A model generated the notes under the pieces. That model worked only from the letters and a program-made list of their open reading frames with translations, was not told where the DNA came from and made no database searches. DNA of 64,000 nt, taken from NCBI GenBank assembly GCA_026874595.1, contig CM049313.1:41816659-41880658 (forward strand), given 5' to 3'. A program made the position numbers and the translations under genes. The first letter of the stretch is position 1. The number at the start of each line of letters is the position of its first letter. Source of the stretch: Sipunculus nudus (Eukaryota; Annelida; Sipuncula; Golfingiida; Sipunculidae). Shown here piece by piece: positions 21,942 through 34,384 of the stretch.

Positions 21942-22826
21942 AGCCCCCATCACACGAGAAGGAGACCTAACGGCGACCATTGCGACCTTACAGATCGGCG
22001 TTGATCGCCATGAACATGGGAAAACCGTCCATGTGTGACGGCTATGCCGCTGTCAATAGGCTTGAACGGCGTGTACAATTGCAATATTCGGTCGTTTTAT
22101 GCCGTTCCTAACACGTTTAATGGCGCTGCTACACCGGCGTTTATGATCAAACTGCGTTCCCCCTACGTCTGCATGAAGTCCCTACTACCCACCGAAGACC
22201 TCAGCCCACGACAGGGCTACGATCATGATGATCCCACAGCAACCGGCCCCCACTCTGTCTACGATCAAGATGGCGGAACTGCGCGCGTGGGTAGATGCTA
22301 CTGCGCTGCTTCAGACTGGCAGTCGGTGGTTGCCATGGTCCCCATTGTTGACTAGAACACATAACATGACCGGTGTAATAAAGTTTAGTGAAGCCACACA
22401 TTTCAGCATGCATGGACAGAAATTACATGCTACAACTGGCCTGTCTGTAATAAGGCCAACAGATCATGCTGTTCCACGAACAGCTGGCAGTGGCCAAAAG
22501 GAGGCAGCGAAGCGAAACGGATAGACCGTGTTTACTTGCGATCGACCTGCGCTGTCAGGAAGCTGGTACTGCGCTGCCGGGACAATGATGGCGATCGAAT
22601 TCCGATCTGACTGCGCTTTTAATCCATGGCGAACCCGCGGCGGAAATTTTGTCCATGTTCAAAACTGGTCGACACGGCTTTCACGGTGACCATATGACGA
22701 CCCAAGGCGACACTATCTCGCTCCTACGAAGCTCATGAAAACTGAAGGCCACTCTGGCTGCGCTCTACGGCGATCTGCCCCAATTCGGTGATCGCAGCGA
22801 GATCGCCTTCTCGTGTGACGGGGGTG
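21942..22826. mobile_element. Non-autonomous DNA transposon (MITE-like)
   Basis: The ends form inverted repeats of about 21 bp: left AGCCCCCATCACACGAGAAGG, right (reverse complement) CACCCCCGTCACACGAGAAGG, 18 of 21 matching. Flanks are TAA and TTA, compatible with a mutated 3-bp target duplication. The interior is markedly GC-richer than the surroundings. It is full of GGCGATC/GATCGCC strings, dense near both ends, as in subterminal transposase-binding repeats. Open frames within it (22,035-22,524) read in several directions at once and are taken as incidental. No transposase. Confidence 0.7.
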
Positions 22827-23552
22827 TTAGACCGTGGTGAGACAGATCACACCTTAGATGTGAACTCAAGATAGCAAAGCGTGAGGTCGTTCTGGTTTAT
22901 TGCCCCACGAGGACAGCCTATTGCGCAATCAGTAAAACAATAGGACGGGTGTCACATGCCTGTCACACAGATCGGCAGGGAAATCTGATCGCGGCTACAA
23001 ATTATTTGGAGTGCATATTTGGAGTTATTTTACATATAATATATATTTATAGATAGCAATATGCATGTGTTAGATACCTTTGCAGACAAGTGCATGTAAA
23101 TTGTAAAATTCTGAAAGCAAACTCGGACGATCGCTTGCGGAACATGTTGGCCCTTTAGTATACCGACAACCAAACCACACTTCGGGATTTACCATAGTTA
23201 TAGGCAGCCCCGACCTATGACTTTCAGACAATTCATATTATACTATTCTATCATAAGCCGTAGGGTTTATCATATTAGGTAACAATTTGATCACTCGCAA
23301 TTTTCATATAATTCCCGGCATTGTTTGACGGTGACAATGACGAGGTCCATTCCATTATGATATCGCCTCGGTATGTAAATATAACTCTATGATCGTGTGT
23401 AGTATAAGACAATACAATTTTTAGAATTATGTTGATTGTTAGAAGCAGTTTGTTCGTAATGAAGGCAAAAAAGTATTTTAGTTTTGCAGTACAAATACAA
23501 TTTTGTATAATGAAGGGAAAATAAAAAAACAACATAGAATGGGTTCGAATGG

Positions 23553-24331
23553 TGTTACGGAACCTAATATAAACAGATCACGTATGCGTGATGAACATAA
23601 ATTTTGTAATGGAGATAAAAAAGTCAGATTCTGTAACACTAGGCAGCGGGAAATGTCTAGGGGAATGAATAAAGAAGTCGGTGTTTTTTTTGTTAACAAA
23701 TAACTATAATTTATTCCTAAAACAACCCTTACAATACAATACACTAAATCAATACAATTTTACAGTAACAGCGTTATAGCAACAAGTCAATATAATCACA
23801 CAGAAAGATAATGGTACAGTATTTCGATACCAACACCGTCACCACGATAAGTCCTTTGAATGTAAACTTACAGTCCAGTGGAAAGTTCTTGCAACAACAC
23901 AGAAAGTAAACTGAAGTCCAAATGTATAAAATCCAGGAGAAAATCTTTGAAAATGTATAATTGCCGCATTCGTCGGATAAGGTCTAAGAATCTGACACAC
24001 GCTTCTGCGTCCGCTGGTATCTGGTCTGCTGTCTGCCCCCTGGTTCTAAACAACTGTCCCTTTATATACCTTCACATCCCAAGCCGGGAATTTTCCATTT
24101 CTCGAACAGTCTATAAGGACCCTACTCAACAGTAAACACGCGTTTCAGGAATTCTCTAGAAAGACATCGCTGTGTATCTACACATACCAGGCTCATCACA
24201 TGACCCACGACCAAGCGTGAAAGCTCAAGACCCACATGACAACGAGAGTTCAACCAGTACGGATTAAACATAAAATGTAACAACAATACGAGTTACGCCC
24301 GTGTCACATAATAAAAAGAGCACCTGTAACA
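23553..24331 (-). mobile_element. Solo LTR-like element (copy 2, longest)
   Basis: It starts TGTTACGGAACC and ends CACCTGTAACA (TG...CA ends) with a perfect 4-bp target duplication, ATGG at 23,549-23,552 and 24,332-24,335. On the minus strand it has a TATA box (GGTATATAAAGG, about 24,060-24,071) and a downstream AATAAA (about 23,711-23,716), the U3-R-U5 order of an LTR read leftwards. No gag/pol lies on either side. The 4-bp duplication and ends fit a Ty3/Gypsy-type LTR. Confidence 0.75.
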
Positions 24332-24735
24332 ATGGGTTTTGCATCGCGCACTATTAACCTACTTATATAACCCGTGTGCTCTGCTGTCTGCCCCCCGGTT
24401 CTAAACAACTGCCCCTTTATATACCTTCACATCCCAAGCCGGGAATTTTCCACTTCTCGAACAGTCTATAAGGACCCTACTCAACAGTAAACACGCGTTT
24501 CAGGAATTCTCTAGAAAGACATCGCGGTGTATCTACACATACCAGGCTCATCACATGACCCACGACCAAGCGTGAAGCTCAAGGGTTGACAACGAGAGTT
24601 CAACCAGTACGGATTAAACATAAATTGTAACAACAACACGAGTTACGCCCGTGTCACATAATAAAAAGAGCACCTGTAACAATAGGTTTTGCATCGCGCA
24701 CCATAAACCTACTTATATAACCCCTGTGCCCTCTT
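24025..24735. repeat. Tandem duplication of LTR 3' end plus flank, about 350-bp period
   Basis: The segment from TCTGCTGTCTGCC in the LTR, through CACCTGTAACA and about 50 bases of flank (TTTTGCATCGCGCAC ... ACTTATATAACCC), is repeated from 24,380. The two LTR ends lie 350 bases apart (24,321 and 24,671). The join shares TCTGCTGTCTGCC, so it formed after insertion of the element. Confidence 0.8.
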
Positions 24736-24928
24736 AGCACACATGTAAATGATATGTTTATAGCAAGAATAAACAGGAACGAGACACAAACCCTGGCGTG
24801 TGCCGTTTCATGAATCTCCATCTATTATTTCCATTAATATATCAATGCTCGATCCGAGTGTGTACAGGAGCCGCTATTGCATGAGCCGCTGGACTTTCCC
24901 AATTCCGGTGTTAACATCGAATTTTATT

Positions 24929-24986
<58 letters not shown>
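24929..24986. repeat. (TA)n(TG)n compound microsatellite
   Basis: Seven TA units followed by about 22 TG units. Confidence 0.97.
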
Positions 24987-24987
<1 letters not shown>

Positions 24988-25755
24988 ATGTGAGCGCACG
25001 TATCTGTGTTTGTTTGCGCTTGTTTCCTTTGATGTCTTTACTGGCTGTAGCCCTAATTAGGCCGAACAGGGTTATGACATCCTTCTGTGCATAACACCTT
25101 AGGCAGGTTTTATGGCCCTTGAACCAGCTGGACTTCACACCCTCGTTATGAGCTTTTCAAGCTTAGAACTAACCCACACGGACCTCCCCGAGACTGATTT
25201 AGGCCATGGCACTGGGGGAATATTTGGCTGGGCAGCGAATGTGTTAACCTCGAAATAATATTCTGCAAGGACGCTTAATAGGTCAAATGCGGTATTCTTA
25301 AACATCTACACAACCAATAGAAATCACCTTCCTCTGGCTAAATCAATAGCAATGTTATATATTCTACCCCTATTCTATTTTCTGTATATATTAATCTACC
25401 GTAGGATCCAAGTCGGCACAGGTGGAATATTAACTGCAAGGTACCCTAGACACTTGGTGACACGTCGATATATTAAATTCTACCTACGCATCCATGTGGG
25501 CACAGTTGACAAGTTTGCTGCCAGGTGGACACGAAAGTGGTCTTCTTTCTTTAGTGGTGATCTGTCGGTACTTATTCAGATACCGCTTGTTATTCCTGGT
25601 TGCCTTTACACAGGACAAGATAGCCTACCATCAAAAAGATAAAGCAATGATTGCATGGACATACAACAAATAATTTATTCAATGTTGTTAAAATATTAAG
25701 CATGATGCAAATTATGTAAAACGTCGTCCATTTCGGATAATTATATGTAACGTAC

Positions 25756-25931
25756 TTGTACCCCTATGTTGTTGTCGCGAGCATTCACCGCGAAACAAAT
25801 GTCGTCTGAGAAATAGCTGCCATCACATTTTGCAGGTAGTGAACATTGACATTTATGTGCAACGTGGCCCTCGGGACAAGACGCCTTACTCATGGCATCG
25901 TCATACGGTTCTGAAACATCTCCACGAATAA
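25756..25931 (-). CDS. Cys-rich secreted-module exon, intact copy
   Basis: A 176-nt exon with acceptor TATAATTTCAG (phase 1) and donor CAA|GTACGT (phase 0). It encodes IRGDVSEPYDDAMSKASC, PEGHVAHKCQC, AKCDGSYFSDDICFAVNA and ends NNIGVQ. Five cysteines are spaced in a pattern I cannot match to a named domain. This is the only copy without a visible lesion; those at 4.87 and 36.15 kb are frameshifted. The flanks (25,555-26,000) are homologous, in reverse complement, to 4,800-5,230. It may be an upstream exon of the sushi/PAN gene at 19 kb. Confidence 0.6.
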
Positions 25932-26576
25932 CTGAAATTATAAAGTAAGGCATAACTAGTTATGTGAATTTAAAGAGGAATAGTCCGATATCTGACGTAT
26001 ATTAACTAATGATCCTTAAACTGTTCGTAAAAATCGGCCAGAAAACGCAGTCACACACGCAGGTTGTTCGTATTGTTTACATCATGTGGGGGACACTATG
26101 CAAATACGAAAAGGACATATGGTGGCATGTCAGACGAACCAGTTTTGCACAAGGCGTTAAGCGTACACACGCATGTACTTTTATGTTACCAAGTGTTGAT
26201 AGTTTATAAAATGCAAGTTAACCAATTATCACCCAGGGTTAATGGCGCTGACTCAAACATAGTCCATTTTTGTAATTGTTGTTATACTAAAACGGTGATC
26301 CAAATCAAGCAAACATAACTGCTGGGAGTTCTATCACCGTTCTTGCACAGGTGGATTTAATTATACTGTGACCATTCAGACTTACTACTTAATTCAGTTA
26401 AAATTGATAACTAGTCGAAATTAATGAATAACCAAATATATAACTAAGTATGGCTAAATATAGCCATCAAAACAAACAGAACATTATACATTATTGATGA
26501 GATATAAATGGAAATACATATTTGTGAAAATATACATATTCAAGTTAAACAGACTTTTACATACTGATTTTTTCAG

Positions 26577-26637
26577 CTTCCAGCGCGCTTACGACAGTCA
26601 AGGTGAAGATCAAAGGGTACATCTATTTGTAAAATAA
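26577..26637 (+). CDS. Candidate C-terminal exon (paired with 7.18 kb)
   Basis: Acceptor GATTTTTTCAG, phase 2, then FQRAYDSQGEDQRVHLFVK and TAA. A consensus GTAAGT follows 13 bases past the stop, at 26,651, which suggests an intron in the 3' untranslated region. The frame and stop are conserved with 7,185-7,245. Confidence 0.4.
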
Positions 26638-26679
26638 ATAATGGAACAAGGTAAGTGGTGTCACAAAAAAGTCGATTTA

Positions 26680-28400
26680 TATTTTTTACAACTGTTTGTA
26701 AATCCTACACTTTATATAAAAGGAAACGTGTTTACTTATATGATGGACAAAAAGACATTTTTTATGAGCATGAACATTATGAAAACGCGTCCAGTTTACA
26801 GCTCCAGTGACCTTGCATAACGGAATTTATTAAAAGTAGTTACTGATTTTTTTTCGAACCGAACAATCAATTCTAGGCCTGTTCTCGCATATCATAGTAC
26901 TTTAGGTGGTCTTATCGAAAACAGGCCAAAATTGATATGGGTTATCTGAATCCCGACACATATGCTGAAAAGTGCAGAGCTGGTGGCATTGGCGCCGAGT
27001 TATATACATTGGACAAAATAGTCAAACTGTTATAAAATGTAAAACAATGGATAAATGGAAATTGGTTGAAAATGAAACATACAAAGCAGATTTTATATAT
27101 TTTGCTTTTGTACATAAATATACTTGGCATTCTACTGGATACCGGAAGATTGCTATACATCTCACTCTAGAATCTGAAATAAATTAGGCTCGGCCATGAT
27201 GATGTCACACTTTGACTATGGAAATTGTCTTTTTACAGGATAACCTGAGACCACTATAAGAACTATGCAGCTACATCAAAATTATGCAACCAAAGTCATA
27301 GAAATAAAAGAAATTTGACAGTGCAAGTAAAGCCTTCAAACAACTACATGGGTTGCCAATTCGGCAAAGGACTCAGTTTAAGACCTTGCTTCTGGCTTCA
27401 TCATATGGCTCCATAGTACTTTAGTGAATTATTAAATTTTAAAAAGCCAACCTATAGAACGAAAACATCAGTTGATATCCGGTCTTGAAGCAATGACATT
27501 GTTTTAAACAGAACTAGAAAACATCTATTGAATAAGGTTTAAGGTAACGGAACGACAATCTGAGGTTAATATTCATTCACCACAATTTTGTATAGATTTC
27601 TTGAATGTTATGTAAAGTGCCATTACATTTTTCATTACTATAATGAGCGCTATATAAATGCGAATGTAATGTTTTCTTAAGAAACAAAATCCATGCAAGA
27701 GATACCACCAGGAACTTAACAATAAGGATACGACTAGGTTCTTACTTTTAGTATTAAGAAAAAAAAAATCTTTCTTTGCGAATATGAGAGATCAGGACAC
27801 TTGGCGTCAAAAGGTATCCATAGTGTGCCTGGTTTTATAAATGAACTAAAGAGTGAGAAGAAAAGCGAACCATGCGCTTGAAGAAAAAATCAAAATATAC
27901 ATGGCTCATGGGCAATGAAGCTCATCTGACTTAACTAATGGTTGTTACACATGAAGCCTTAATCTGGGACGTTAATTAGTAAGATGTCTGACACGATGGC
28001 CAATTAAAACAGTGTGATATTTGATATGGACTGTGGCTAGCTTGGAACCATCGATAATTCCTTTGAAAATAGACACTGGGCTTCATGGGTGTTTACAAAA
28101 TGTCCAGGGTTCCAACAGGGTCAAGAAGCAGACCAACGAGATGTCGTGTGTTTTAAAATTGGAGTTTTATTTACAACGCGATATCAGGATCCCATTGTGG
28201 CCGCCAAGGTTGTGAAACATGAAGAACCTTGCTACACAAAGTAGAGGTAACACGGAGATAAATACGGCTGCAGTGTATAATGACGTTTGCATTTGTTATA
28301 ACAATTATTGCAGAGCTGTCCGTATGGTTCGGATGGTGGCGTTCGGTACAGTTGCGGATCAAAGATTTAGGAAAAGGGTGAGGGGTCCGACCCAGGAGGA
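26680..28400. other. No supported gene
   Basis: Short ORFs only, none with family features or paired splice sites. Confidence 0.5.
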
Positions 28401-28527
28401 CCAATGAAAACCTTTGAAAAATGGTCCCCAGGTCTGGAAAAGGGGGTATCCAGGCCGCAAAATTTTGTCTGAAGCCCTTGAAAACGTTGCTTTTGATGAA
28501 AAGGGGGTTGGGGCCGGATCCCCTGGA

Positions 28528-28549
28528 CCCCCCCCCCCCCCCCCCCCCC
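28528..28549. repeat. Poly-C tract at the end of a G-rich repeat-like segment
   Basis: About 22 C follow a purine-rich stretch (28,400-28,527) with AAAAGGGGGTAT and AAAAGGGGGTTGGGG strings. The reading frames here encode only Gly/Pro runs. Confidence 0.9.
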
Positions 28550-29399
28550 GATCCGTTTCTGCGGTAGTGTATTTGGAGGGAAATCCGCAGAATGTGGTCA
28601 ATACATAATTAACTAGAAGCATAAATAAAAATATTGCTTTCAAAAGGAATCCAATAAAAATACACGTGATTGCAGACAACATCCAAGTCCTTCTTATATA
28701 GGGTCAATGACCAGGTCACTTATCACAAAGAATTAGATCCAAAAGCTACTGATTAGTTGTTTTCTAATATAGATATTCTAAAATAACCTTCAAAAGTAAG
28801 ATTGAAAACCAATGTCAACCCCACAAGACTGAATGTAATTCCGGGGAAAAAGTTCAACTCATATTCGGCCTTGATTCACTCGCCTACTTCACCGTCATAT
28901 TGTGTAATAAAATTGAAAGTTAAGAGAATATTGGCCGAATTTCCTGGGGCGCTCACATATGGAACAGCCTTTAATTCAAACTACAAGGAAAAACGTATGC
29001 TGAAAAAAAATATATTGAAGAGAACATATAATGTTCATTATATACAGGATAACGTTATTCTCTGACCGATTACCGGTCGTCTGCTCTACTTCTGAGCTAA
29101 CAGGGATCTCCAACTTCATCTGTGTATCAGCAAGCTTTCATAGGAATCAGCGGGGGTACACTCTTTACGCCTTAGTTATACACTTCCGTCTTTCGCTTTT
29201 CCACTGCTTTGGTTTCACCTTGGTATTGGACCAAGAATTGTAATAAACCAGTGACAGCGTGGTATCGCGTTGTGCATCCAACTCCGTGTTATTTTTTTAT
29301 TTTTTTCAGTGGAGGTAACCGTCTCAATTTTTTTATGTTTTCTTATCTAATTCTTTATCTGAGTATGTATACCTGCAGAGTTCGGCAATGGTATGGGAA

Positions 29400-29535
29400 T
29401 ACGTGACAGGACGGTGGCACTCGCTTCCTGTCGGGTTGCCCGCCGTGAAAATCTCACCGCCTTTCCTCAGAAATGAACTCACGACCTCCCGGCTTTGAGC
29501 CCTGAGCTCTATCCCTGAGCCACAGAAGCCGGTTT
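29400..29535 (-). mobile_element. tRNA-derived SINE
   Basis: On the minus strand the sequence begins GGCTTCTGTGGCTCAGGGAT, like a tRNA A box (TGGCnnAGnGG). About 45 bases on is GTGAGTTCATTTC, like a B box (GGTTCGAnTC). The spacing is tRNA-like, but no cloverleaf with a paired acceptor stem forms, and an unrelated tail (GGCGGTGAGATTTTCACGG) follows. A truncated, diverged relative of the B-box region may be at 4,248-4,276 (GCCGGGAGGTTATAAGTTC). Confidence 0.6.
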
Positions 29536-29945
29536 CTTGAAGTAATTCGATTTCTACTTTCATGAGCTTATCAGAAAACCTGCATGTCCACCAGATCTCA
29601 GGTGGCTATATTAATTACACATCCCTGGGCAAGTCACATGAATAATGTTAATTGCAGAATTAACGCCTCACTTCTCAGCTAAAAACTAAAAACAAGGATA
29701 AGAGAAAAAAAACATATACATATAGGGTCATGACTTTGACATAGAGACCTTTTGACCTTGTTTTGTACAAAAATTGGTAAATATCTGAATGATATATAAA
29801 TATAAGGACTGATCCTTTATTTACCCTGTCATTCAAAACTTTTTTTTTCAAGAATCGCCAGTGGCACCATCAAACATACATAATTAAAACTGGCAGAAAT
29901 GTTCTTGCATTTTATTTATTACTCTTACTACAGATATTATAATAT

Positions 29946-30621
29946 TGTAACGGAACCTAATAACAACAGATTACGTAATCGTGACCAGTATAATTTTTGT
30001 TACGGAGATTCCGCAAGACAAGGCAACGTGAAATGTCTAGGGGAATGAATAAAGAAGTCAGTGGTTTTTTGTCAACATATAATTATAATTTATTCTTAGA
30101 ACAATCCTAACATTACAATAGACTAAATCAATACAATTACACAGTATAACAATAATAAAAACGTAGAGTACCAGAGTTTTTGGATCCTAGGCTTTGATTT
30201 CTGGATACCACCACTGTCACAGCTCAACAAGAGTCCTTAAACACAAATAATCCAGATGAACAGTTCATGCAAATTTTCTCAGAAAATAGTCCGATTTAAT
30301 CTCAAAAACAACCTGCTGTTATCCAAAAGTGAAGTTTTGGTAATAATCCCAAAGGCAAACTGAAGACAATCCGTATATAAAGTCACTATAAAATCCGTAT
30401 AATATTTGTTGGTTCTGCAGTTATCGGGAAGCTTTTTCAGCTGAAGCCCAGAAATTTCCTTTTTCACGAACCTTCACCAAACACAACAATTTCTAGACTA
30501 CAACCAGCGCTGTGTCTCTACATGCCAGGGTTCAACGAGTACGGTTCCCATAGCAACGCCCAAGGCTTGAGCCTAACACGAATCAGAACGCCAGACGCAT
30601 AATAAACAGATACATGTAACA
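29946..30621 (-). mobile_element. Solo LTR-like element (copy 3)
   Basis: TGTAACGGAACC start and ACATGTAACA end, with a perfect 4-bp target duplication ATAT (29,942-29,945 and 30,622-30,625). It shares GAAATGTCTAGGGGAATG and the AATAAA-bearing region with the 23.55-kb copy but is about 100 bases shorter. It sits right against the short dispersed block shared with 9.05 kb. Confidence 0.75.
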
Positions 30622-30784
30622 ATATGAAATATATGTCCTTAAGGGTCATCGTTTTAATTGTATCTCGATTACAATAACTTGAATTAGAGCAGTATATTCA
30701 GGTAAAACAAGAGATTAATTACAGTGTTGTCTATATTAATAATATTGATATATTATTTTAAAAGACAGGCAGCTCATTATTTTT

Positions 30785-30788
<4 letters not shown>

Positions 30789-30841
<53 letters not shown>
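30789..30841. repeat. (AT)n microsatellite
   Basis: About 26 AT units. Confidence 0.97.
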
Positions 30842-30842
<1 letters not shown>

Positions 30843-30849
30843 CAAACTA

Positions 30850-33800
30850 TTCGTATATCTAAACTCAGTACTGTGAAAAAGGCCTAATTCGTTTGCAACC
30901 AATTACTTCGGAGAACACAGTAAAGTAAAATGACTCAAACTACCTTCATGGTCATTCTTTGCCCAAACATTATGTGTTGTTGTGTCAGTAAACATGGAGC
31001 AATTAATATCCTGGAACATGCTACCGAGGAATATGACATGTAGTCAAATGCGCGTTGTTCTCAGCTATATGCAGGCAGCCCTTTGATCAAAATAACTATT
31101 CTATACAGCATGACATCGGCTTTGTATTTACAGGTAAAAATAATACATGAACGCTTTGTGCATTATGTCACATTTTATAATATAAAGCGATTCGCTCTGA
31201 ACTGTTTTACCAGTTTATATTGCAAATAACGTCGGATCTTTCTACCCGACAATAACTGTTTTAGATAGGGTGTCTCTGATGTGAATACCTTTTGTAATAT
31301 GTTCCATTCTTTTGACTTGTTTATACTCAATGTTAAAACGAACATATGCGCTTTTATATGTTTATGTTCCTTGTATAATGTGTACAGAGAGTGTACAGTT
31401 CTCTATAAAATCTATAAATTGTAACTAAACGAGTTCCTTCAGAGAGGAGAGATGGGTCCGAAAGTAACTGTATTTAAAGTAACTATTTATATTTACTTTT
31501 TCAGTACTTGTCCCTCAACCAATCCAAGTCTTTTTACTTCATTACTTCATTACTTCAAAAGCACATATATATATATGAAACAATAAGTTCATGTTTTTAA
31601 TATCATGCAACTAGTACATTAAGACTAAAGACAAAAGTTTCAGGCTACCCTTCATTTCTTTTTATCCCCGGTATTCTGAAATCGATTTCAGATTACCCCC
31701 TTGGGCAGCTGATGCCTTAACATTGGTCACCAATAATACTAGTTTATTATCTCTATAATAAAGAAAGTAGCCGCTGGCATCTCGATTGAACCATTTGATC
31801 TAAATATTTGCACTGTTCTTGTATCAATCTTGTTTCTCTCAGATACAGTATTAATATATTAAAATTGAGATGATCTTGCTGTTATGAAACACACAAATCA
31901 ATGATTTATATTGTTCATTAGATATAATTATTAGGTCCATAATTTAAGGAGGTCAGGGACAGGAAACTAGATTTGGTTTTTATGAGTTTTAACAAACTAT
32001 ACAAAACTAATACAAATGCAGATTGTCCGTGACCTGCAAGTGTTATAACTGCTTTTTTTTCCCAAAATGTGACGGACGCTGGGTCATGATTGGATCAATC
32101 AGTTATGTTGACACATAATGTAAATATGCTGAAAGGGTAAAAATTGTTGACAATAATGGAAACATTAATGGAACACCTTTGCCGTCTGGCACAACTGGCA
32201 AAGTAGATTCTAATTGAAGACCCTTATTATGTAGAACATATAAAGACACATTTATACATGGCACGAGGTGTCATTATTAGAATAGAACATTCATCTTTGC
32301 AATTTAAATTTGGAATATATTTGCGAATTTGGCATGACATCCATCACACAAACAGAACCACTCTAGTTATATTAATATCGTTTGTATAGCTACATGCCTT
32401 TACACGCTAAGTGTGTCTTTACAGTATTTTCAACATATCTATTCCTGAATCAAAGGACCTTTATGCCTTTCCAAAATATTAAATAGAAACCTGTAGATAG
32501 ACAGTACAATTTTTATAATTGCCAGAAGACCTGAGTCATAAAGATCCCAGAGTAGTCAGTCTCTGGTCGATCAACCCCTACAAATCAGCTGGCGGCGAAG
32601 GGCATGAGCAGGATGTAGCCCCTATTCCAATGTTTCTCTTACTCGATGAAGACTCTTATCTTCTAAGAAAATGATTATGATGGTATCTTGTTTCTTTTTC
32701 TGAGGGATTTGACAATGATTACAATGATTTCTTTATTATATACAGGTAAGATGATCAGGGAACAATATCATAACAATCGTCATAAATGGGAAATGTTGCC
32801 GACCATTGCTGATAGATCTGTTATTGATATTCCGGAAGAGATCGTCCGAAGAGAGTGTCCATAATAGTCGGCTGATCTTGTGTTCATGAAACTCTCGCAA
32901 AAAAAAGCATTTCTTGCCAAGGTTGTTTAGCAATCGACGCGATTTTATTTTTGTGTCGAGTATATATTAAACGAGGTAAAATAAATGCAATCATATATCG
33001 AAATTTGCACATTATACCATTACAAGAAAAACAGGGGTGACATTTCCTAATTTAACATGGAATCCATCCTACAACATAAGTGAAATCTGTTTAGTTAATT
33101 TAATTTTAAATTATATTTTTTTATTGTATGTCCCTTGCATAAAAAAATCTTGAGAATAAGCGTGTACGATTCAAATCCACCATTTGACTCAGATAGAAAA
33201 GGTGTTCCGAAAATAAGGCCTTTGTTGTATTAACAAATTTATTTGATGTTGAATTTGATTATCTGGAAAAATTGTTAATGTGTTTTATAATGAATGATGA
33301 AACATGAAATGAATTGCATTGATACTTCCGTTTTGTAATGAACTTCTAATATGTCGATTTGTAACACCACCAGCCAATTTTTAGGCACTGTACCTCTCCT
33401 GCATAAGAATGTCCGTTAATTTTATGGATTTTGAGGAAACCCCTGCCCGTGCGAGACACGAGTAATTTCATTCACTTCTTTTAATTACATAACCTGATTT
33501 AATATTTTAGTCTTTAACAGTAAAAACCTATCACTCTGGCGGGGTCTTACAGGTAAATCGATTTGATGAAAAAAGGATTATTATGGACAGTAATTTCATG
33601 ATAATAAGGTCCAAGTCCTTTTGTCGCCAAATAGGATTTCATTTTTTTGGGTTGTTATAACCAGAGAAACGGGTTATATGTTCTTTCACTATTTTGAAGC
33701 CACATCTAAAAATCGGTTATGACTATGGTTAACTATAGCCAACTGACCTGGCACTTCACCCGGCGTGTCCTTTTATGTAATTGAAAACAATATGAATTTA

Positions 33801-34380
33801 AAGAAAACACAGATTCAGTTAAGATATAAGAACTATCGTTAAAAATTCTCGGAAGCGCAGCATCAATGTTGAACTCATAATAGGTTGACCGTTTCTTCTA
33901 AGGTTGTAATAAATCGTGATCGCTTATGTTGAGTCGTTATGTCCCTTAAAAACTATTTCAATAGTCCGAATACAGCATCGAATACGTGACCAAGACCGAT
34001 GATGTAAAGGCCCACATGCTGAATGTACTGCCTAAACGAGAAGGTAGGACGAGAGGCAATTCCTGAACTTTTAAATCCAGCATTTATTACCAAGGAGCCC
34101 TGTAAGGGTCCAGTGACCCCCGCGGTCATGCTGCAGTTCAGAGGTCGGCATCGTAAGATGTTGCGGGTGGCATCTGTTCCTTAAAATGTATAACAAATTC
34201 ACGTCCGGTGGTAAACGCATGCTTACGGAAGCCAAACGTACCGAGGAACATCTGGGCAATTTATGCAGTAATCCCTGATAAAACTTCTGCACTACGTAAG
34301 TGTTGAGGATTGATTGTTTCACTTAGGACATTCACTTAGTTAGTTGTCAGTCATATGGTGTACTCATGTGTCATCTCTTA
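30850..34380. other. No supported gene
   Basis: AT-rich. Candidate ORFs at 32,736-32,933 and 34,071-34,322 (minus) lack motifs and paired splice borders. Confidence 0.5.
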
Positions 34381-34384
34381 AGGG

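Noticed and set aside
22035-22524. Overlapping ORFs of about 100 codons on both strands
   Set aside because: They lie wholly inside the GC-rich MITE-like element, where stop codons are rare by composition.
24800-25138. ORFs with long Val/Cys or Thr/His runs
   Set aside because: Translation of the (TG)n/(CA)n microsatellite.
29466-29535. Functional tRNA gene
   Set aside because: A- and B-box-like strings are present, but the acceptor stem does not pair and the B box is off consensus. SINE head is the better reading.
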